A DNA stretch of 48,506 nt from Bacteroidota bacterium (GTDB taxonomy: Bacteria; Bacteroidota; Bacteroidia; Chitinophagales; Chitinophagaceae). The DNA is taken from contig JAFAGR010000007.1 in the NCBI GenBank assembly GCA_023422565.1, forward strand, positions 1-48,506, in the 5' to 3' direction. Below the pieces are notes generated by a model, which was not told the origin of the DNA, did not search any database, and worked only from the letters and a program-made list of their open reading frames with translations. Shown here one piece after another: positions 44,262-48,506 of the stretch (positions are counted from its first letter, which is position 1; each line of letters begins with the position of its first letter). The position numbers and the translations under genes were made by a program.

Positions 44262-44358
44262 CAAACCTCCCCAAAACCCCAACCCCTAACCACAACACCG
44301 TAATCCCAACACACCTCCCAATCCACAATCTTCCCCACTTCCAATATTATCACCCACC
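44262..44358. other. C/A-rich, nearly G-free tract upstream of hutH
   Basis: In 97 bases the + strand has a single G (44300). The minus strand carries GGGG three times plus GG within about 22 bases (44266-44287), which could form a G-quadruplex. Parts of it read as degenerate heptads (CCCCTAA, ACCGTAA, TCCCAAC). It fills most of the gap between the IS element and hutH. Confidence 0.6.
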
Positions 44359-44403
44359 GCCCGCTATCTTTACTTTTTAATTTTTACAATTTTAATTTCT
44401 AAC

Positions 44404-44411
44404 TACTTTTG
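44404..44411 (+). promoter_or_regulatory. TAnnTTTG -7 promoter element of hutHU
   Basis: TACTTTTG matches the -7 consensus and ends four bases before the hutH ATG. Transcription would start at or next to the ATG, giving a leaderless or nearly leaderless mRNA. A second, one-mismatch element (TATCTTTA) lies at 44365-44372 and could give a leader of about 40 bases instead. Confidence 0.5.
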
Positions 44412-44415
44412 AAAC

Positions 44416-45915
44416 ATGAGTTATAATTATCTCCCTCTCGATAAAAGCCATACCGATTTTAAACAGGTGAAAAATCTGCTCGCTTTTGATCAACTTGTTT
44501 CAATAACCTTTGCCGCTCACGAAAAAATACTTGCCTGCAGAGAATATCTTGACAAAAAACTGTCAGAATCAAACCAACCTTTTTACGGCATCAACACCGG
44601 TTTCGGATTCCTGCAGAATGTACGGGTTGATCAAAGCCAGCTAAAATCATTACAGGAGAACCTGATCCGCTCACACGCCTGCGGTATGGGCGAACGTGTG
44701 CCAAAAGATATTGTGAAACTGATGGTGATGCTGAAAATAAAATCGCTGAGCTACGGCCATTCCGGTGTGCAGATAGATACGGTGAAGCGATTAATGGACA
44801 TGTACAATAGTGATGTGTTCCCGGTCATTTACACACAAGGTTCACTTGGCGCTTCGGGCGATCTGGCCCCGCTAAGCCACCTTTGCCTGCCCCTGCTGGG
44901 TGAAGGCGAAGTTATGCACGAGGGAAAAGAATATCCAGCCTCAGAAATGCTTAAAAAATTCGGATGGGAACCGATCTCCCTTCAAAGCAAAGAGGGGCTT
45001 GCGCTTATCAATGGCACACAATTCATGAGCGCTTATGGATTATACAATCTGGTACAGGCAGACCGGCTGCTTCAGTGGGCCGATATCATCGCTGCCATGA
45101 GCTTCGACGCCTTCGATTGCGTTGCAGATCCTTTAAATGAAAATATTCATCGTGTTCGTGCTCACGCCGGCCAGGTTAGCACTGCAGCTAAATTGCGTTC
45201 CGTTCTTAAAGGAAGTGAGATCATTGCCTCAAAGAAAGATCAGGTTCAGGATCCTTATTCCTTCCGTTGTATTCCGCAGGTACACGGCGCCACCCGCGAT
45301 ACGTTTGATTATGTGAAATCTGTTTTTATAAAAGAAATAAACTCTGTTACTGACAACCCGAATGTTTTTCCTGATGAAGACCTGATCGTAAGCGGAGGCA
45401 ATTTCCACGGACAACCGTTGGCCCTGGCACTCGATTTCTTTAGCATCGCTATGAGCGAGATCGGTAGCATCAGTGAAAGGCGGACTTACCAATTGATCAG
45501 CGGACAAAGAGGCTTACCTGCATTTCTTGTTAAAGATCCAGGTTTACATTCCGGCTTCATGATCCCTCAATACACCGCTGCAGGGATAGTGAGCGAAAAC
45601 AAACAATTATGTACGCCCGCAAGTGTTGATACGATCCCATCCTCAAACAATCAGGAAGATCATGTAAGCATGGGAGCAAATGCGGCAACAAAGTGCAAGC
45701 GTATCATGGACAATGTAGAAAAAGTTCTGGCGATAGAGTTACTTACCGCCGCTCAGGCGCTTGAATTCCGGCGCCCGAAAAGATCGTCTGAAAAAATAGA
45801 ACAAATACTTGCTGCATTTCGCAAAGAAATTTCGTTTAATGATGCAGACAGAATTTTGCATTATGATATGATGAAAGCAGTAGAATTTCTGCAAGACACA
45901 TCACATCTTGATTAA
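44416..45915 (+). CDS. hutH: Histidine ammonia-lyase
   Basis: This 499-aa cytoplasmic enzyme removes ammonia from L-histidine to give trans-urocanate, the first step of histidine use. The self-forming MIO cofactor triad is Ala146-Ser147-Gly148 in GSLGASGDLAPLSH. Also present are YGINTGFG near 57-64, the NGTQFMSAYGLY region near 199, and QDPYSFRCIPQVHGA near 277, and the late SNNQEDHVSMGANAA segment. The length is standard. It is followed by hutU after 31 bp. The fold also covers phenylalanine and tyrosine ammonia-lyases, but the pairing with hutU settles the substrate. Confidence 0.97.
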   Translation: MSYNYLPLDKSHTDFKQVKNLLAFDQLVSITFAAHEKILACREYLDKKLSESNQPFYGINTGFGFLQNVRVDQSQLKSLQENLIRSHACGMGERVPKDIVKLMVMLKIKSLSYGHSGVQIDTVKRLMDMYNSDVFPVIYTQGSLGASGDLAPLSHLCLPLLGEGEVMHEGKEYPASEMLKKFGWEPISLQSKEGLALINGTQFMSAYGLYNLVQADRLLQWADIIAAMSFDAFDCVADPLNENIHRVRAHAGQVSTAAKLRSVLKGSEIIASKKDQVQDPYSFRCIPQVHGATRDTFDYVKSVFIKEINSVTDNPNVFPDEDLIVSGGNFHGQPLALALDFFSIAMSEIGSISERRTYQLISGQRGLPAFLVKDPGLHSGFMIPQYTAAGIVSENKQLCTPASVDTIPSSNNQEDHVSMGANAATKCKRIMDNVEKVLAIELLTAAQALEFRRPKRSSEKIEQILAAFRKEISFNDADRILHYDMMKAVEFLQDTSHLD

Positions 45916-45946
45916 AAAAGAATAACCTCTATCTTAAAAATCTATT

Positions 45947-47629
45947 ATGGAAACTACACTAACATATAAGGCCGAAAAATACAAAACACCAACCGGCAGC
46001 ACGCTGCAATGCAAGGGTTGGGTGCAGGAGGCGGCTCTTCGAATGTTGTTGAACAATCTTGATCCGCAGGTTGCGGAACGGCCTGAAGACCTAATCGTTT
46101 ACGGCGGCCGCGGAAAGGCGGCAAGAAACATTGAATCGCTTGACCTCATTATAAAGGCATTGAAAGATCTTGAAAATGATGAAACACTATTAATACAATC
46201 GGGTAAGCCGGTAGCAATGCTGAGAACCCATGAGGATGCGCCGCGTGTGTTAATTTCAAACTCCCAACTGGTACCTAACTGGGCGAACTGGCAACATTTT
46301 GATGAACTGGAAAAAAAAGGCCTGATGATGTACGGGCAAATGACGGCCGGTTCGTGGATATATATTGGCTCGCAGGGCATCGTACAGGGTACCTATGAAA
46401 CCTACGCCGCAGTGGCTAAAAAGCATTTCGGCGGAAGCCTGAAAGGAACGCTGAACGTTACTGCCGGCCTTGGCGGAATGGGCGGTGCTCAACCACTCGC
46501 CATCACCATGAACGGAGGTGTGGCCTTAATAGCAGAAGTTGCCAAATGGCGGATAGAAAAAAGGCTTGAAACTAAATACCTTGACGTTCGCATAGATAAT
46601 GTAGACGAAGCCATTGATGAGGCGCTTCGTGCAAGAGCAATGGGAGAGGCGCTGAGCATTGGCGTGGAATGTAACGCGGTTGAATTGCTTAAAAAATTGA
46701 TCGAAAGAAATGTAGTTCCCGATACACTTACTGATCAAACATCCGCGCATGATCCCCTGATCGGCTACATCCCTGAAGGTTTAAAAGATTATGAAGCCGA
46801 TGAACTCCGTGTGATCAATCCCGATGAATATGTGAACATGAGTTATGATACAATGAAACTCCATGTTGAACTGATGCTGAAACTGCAGAAAATGGGCGCT
46901 GTTACTTTTGATTACGGTAATAACATCCGCGCCCGCGCCAAAGAACATGGTTTGGAAAATGCCTTTGATTTTCCCGGCTTCGTTCCGGCCTATATCCGGC
47001 CGTTGTTCTGTGAAGGCAAAGGTCCTTTCAGATGGGCTGCACTTAGCGGCGACCCGGAGGATATTCGTGTAACCGACAACGTTATACGCGCCCTCTTCCC
47101 GGAAAATAAATCGCTTATGCAATGGCTTGATCTTGCCCAGGAAAAAATTGCCTTCCAGGGGCTGCCCGCACGCATTTGCTGGCTGGGGCAGGGTGAAAGA
47201 GAAATGGCGGGACAAGCATTCAACGAACTCGTAAGGTCCGGTAAAGTGAAAGCGCCTATTGTAATTGGCCGTGATCATTTAGATACAGGTTCGGTTGCAT
47301 CGCCTAACCGCGAAACAGAATCCATGCTGGACGGGTCTGATGCTGTAGCTGACTGGCCAATTCTAAACGCCCTGGTGAATACTGCCGGCGGCGCTTCCTG
47401 GGTTTCCCTCCATCATGGTGGCGGGGTTGGCATGGGCTATTCAATTCATGCGGGAATGGTGATAGTTGCGGATGGAACTCCTGAAGCGGGAAAAAGATTG
47501 TCAAGAGTGTTGAGAAACGATCCGGGCATGGGTGTGATCCGTCACGCTGATGCCGGTTACGATGTAGCGAAAGACTATGCGAGAAAGTTTGATCTTGATA
47601 TAAGAGAAAGATTGAATAGGGTGAAGTAG
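45947..47629 (+). CDS. hutU: Urocanate hydratase
   Basis: This 560-aa enzyme adds water to urocanate, giving 4-imidazolone-5-propionate, with tightly bound NAD+. Typical features are LNNLDPQVAERPEDLIVYGGRGKAARN near 36-62, the NAD-binding GGMGGAQPLAITMNGGV near 178-194, CLGQGERE-like ICWLGQGEREMAGQAFNELV near 410 and the GGGVGMGYSIHAGMVIVADGTP near 491-512. It forms an operon with hutH. hutI and hutG are not in the window, so the rest of the pathway must be elsewhere. Confidence 0.97.
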   Translation: METTLTYKAEKYKTPTGSTLQCKGWVQEAALRMLLNNLDPQVAERPEDLIVYGGRGKAARNIESLDLIIKALKDLENDETLLIQSGKPVAMLRTHEDAPRVLISNSQLVPNWANWQHFDELEKKGLMMYGQMTAGSWIYIGSQGIVQGTYETYAAVAKKHFGGSLKGTLNVTAGLGGMGGAQPLAITMNGGVALIAEVAKWRIEKRLETKYLDVRIDNVDEAIDEALRARAMGEALSIGVECNAVELLKKLIERNVVPDTLTDQTSAHDPLIGYIPEGLKDYEADELRVINPDEYVNMSYDTMKLHVELMLKLQKMGAVTFDYGNNIRARAKEHGLENAFDFPGFVPAYIRPLFCEGKGPFRWAALSGDPEDIRVTDNVIRALFPENKSLMQWLDLAQEKIAFQGLPARICWLGQGEREMAGQAFNELVRSGKVKAPIVIGRDHLDTGSVASPNRETESMLDGSDAVADWPILNALVNTAGGASWVSLHHGGGVGMGYSIHAGMVIVADGTPEAGKRLSRVLRNDPGMGVIRHADAGYDVAKDYARKFDLDIRERLNRVK

Positions 47630-47839
47630 TTGCTCAATACACTGAATTTATTCTTTAAGAGATGCCATTTGAAATTTCTACCAACCGGATCTCCTGCCAA
47701 CTTATCATCTGAAAATGACGATTTATGCAATAGCAAAACTTTAATCGACAATATTTGAAAAATCATCATTCTCAGATGACGAGAAATATGAGTACATATC
47801 ACTTTAAATAGCGGTCCGTTTTTCAGGCACTGACAAACC

Positions 47840-47875
47840 AGGAACTACGAACTATAAACTACGAACTACAAACTA
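47840..47875 (-). repeat. TAGTTTG heptad array opening with the yihY-type stop codon
   Basis: Read on the minus strand from the TAG stop (47875-47873), the words are TAGTTTG, TAGTTCG, TAGTTTA, TAGTTCG, TAGTTCC and then TGGTTTG. The stop codon is the start of the first word, exactly as after sdhB. The gap 47630-47872 otherwise shows no gene or terminator. Confidence 0.85.
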
Positions 47876-48506
47876 TTTCCCTTCCTTATCCAGCTTTTCC
47901 ACGGGCGCGTTACCGGTTTCAACTTCCACCTGCTTAGTAGTTACCGCATACTTGCCGGGTTTAATTTCGTCGCCATACTGCAGCGACCAGGCCCGGGTAA
48001 ATTCTGCACCGAGGTATAGGATTATAGACGAAAAATAGATCCACACCAACAACACTACCAGCGAGCCGGCTGCGCCATAAGTACTGCCAATATCTGAATT
48101 GGAAACATAAAGTGAAATACCAAATTTACCCAGTAAAAATAAAATTGACGTGATAAAAGCGCCAACCATCACATTCCTCCACCTGATGCGGGCATCGGGA
48201 AGCACTTTAAAAATTACAGCGAAAATCAACATGCTCAACCCCAACGTTATGGCGAGATTTAAAATGTAAAACACCACAACAGCCACATCAGGATACATTT
48301 GCTGCAACCGTTTGTTAAGCGCTTCAACAACTCCGCTTATTGCCAATGATACCAATAACAGAAAGCCGAGACTAATTACAACTGAAAAAGAAAGTACACG
48401 GTCTTTGATCAATTTGAGCCATCCGCGCTTTGGTTTAACTTTTAATCCCCATATGCTGTTTATCGAATCCTGGATTTCGGCAAACACGGTCGTGGCACCG
48501 ATCAAC
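47873..48506 (-). CDS. YihY/virulence factor BrkB family membrane protein (5' end cut by window edge)
   Basis: The frame is open to the right edge; 210 C-terminal residues are present. The visible part has four hydrophobic segments (VVISLGFLLLVSLAISGVV, VVVFYILNLAITLGLSMLIFAVIF, VMVGAFITSILFLLGKFGISLYV, AAGSLVVLLVWIYFSSIILYLGAEFTRAW). These match the YihY/BrkB family, including the diagnostic YGAAGSLVVLLVWIYFSS and LGAEFTRAW. The function is not established; despite the old RNase BN name it is an integral membrane protein. A hydrophilic 35-residue tail ends at TAG, which begins a heptad array. Confidence 0.92.
   Translation of the reverse strand, partial: LIGATTVFAEIQDSINSIWGLKVKPKRGWLKLIKDRVLSFSVVISLGFLLLVSLAISGVVEALNKRLQQMYPDVAVVVFYILNLAITLGLSMLIFAVIFKVLPDARIRWRNVMVGAFITSILFLLGKFGISLYVSNSDIGSTYGAAGSLVVLLVWIYFSSIILYLGAEFTRAWSLQYGDEIKPGKYAVTTKQVEVETGNAPVEKLDKEGK

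Overview
The window reads as a chromosomal segment from a member of the Bacteroidota, most like the Chitinophagales/Sphingobacteriia branch. The evidence is two secreted proteins with type IX secretion (T9SS) C-terminal sorting domains, several promoters of the Bacteroidota TAnnTTTG type, a three-gene sdhCAB operon of the Bacteroidota kind, and lipoprotein and outer-membrane protein styles typical of the phylum. Placement below phylum is inference. The DNA is moderately AT-rich and genes lie on both strands, mostly singly or in short operons. I see no tRNA, rRNA, CRISPR array, prophage or conjugative element. The only mobile element is a small, probably decayed IS1595-type insertion near 43.3-44.2 kb.

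Layout. 1-3.3 kb: the 5' part of an S41 C-terminal processing peptidase (runs off the left edge), a BadF/BadG-type sugar kinase and a T9SS-sorted protein. 3.3-4.7 kb: a repeat-rich stretch around a 188-aa protein of unknown function. 4.7-8.2 kb: the succinate dehydrogenase/fumarate reductase operon. 8.6-12.1 kb: a very large predicted outer-membrane protein. 12.3-17.7 kb: a membrane-anchored coiled-coil protein, holA, ribF, purM and an ftsE-type ATPase. 17.6-19.9 kb: two coupled glycosyltransferases. 20-25.7 kb: a two-domain M16 protease, a GHL10-type glycosidase and an EcsC-family protein. 25.8-31.5 kb: rpsO-pnp, prmA, plsY, an M48 lipoprotein protease and a small DUF3052-like protein. 31.6-39.7 kb: dnaG, a TPR-like exported protein, an FMN reductase, smc and an MmcQ/YjbR protein. 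39.9-43.2 kb: a T9SS-sorted lysyl-oxidase-like protein and a YCF48-like beta-propeller. 44.4-48.5 kb: hutH-hutU (histidine to urocanate to imidazolonepropionate) and a truncated YihY/BrkB membrane protein.

Most genes are conserved housekeeping functions: DNA replication and chromosome organisation (holA, dnaG, smc), RNA turnover and translation (pnp, rpsO, prmA), central metabolism (sdhCAB, purM, ribF, hutHU, plsY) and envelope proteins.

The most unusual content is between genes. At least eight intergenic stretches are built from 7-bp words repeated in strict heptad phase, in several word families: TAGTTTG, GTACGAT, TAAAAAT, CCCATAA/CTCACAA and ATTTGGA. The first three families begin at, or one base beyond, the stop codon of a gene; in the TAG and TAA families the stop codon itself opens the first heptad. 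The C/A-rich, G-free family instead lies upstream of gene starts. A separate array of palindromic CTGTTCGTG units lies at 4.3-4.6 kb. The most notable protein is the lysyl-oxidase-like protein, which keeps the His cluster and both cofactor-forming residues of animal lysyl oxidases.
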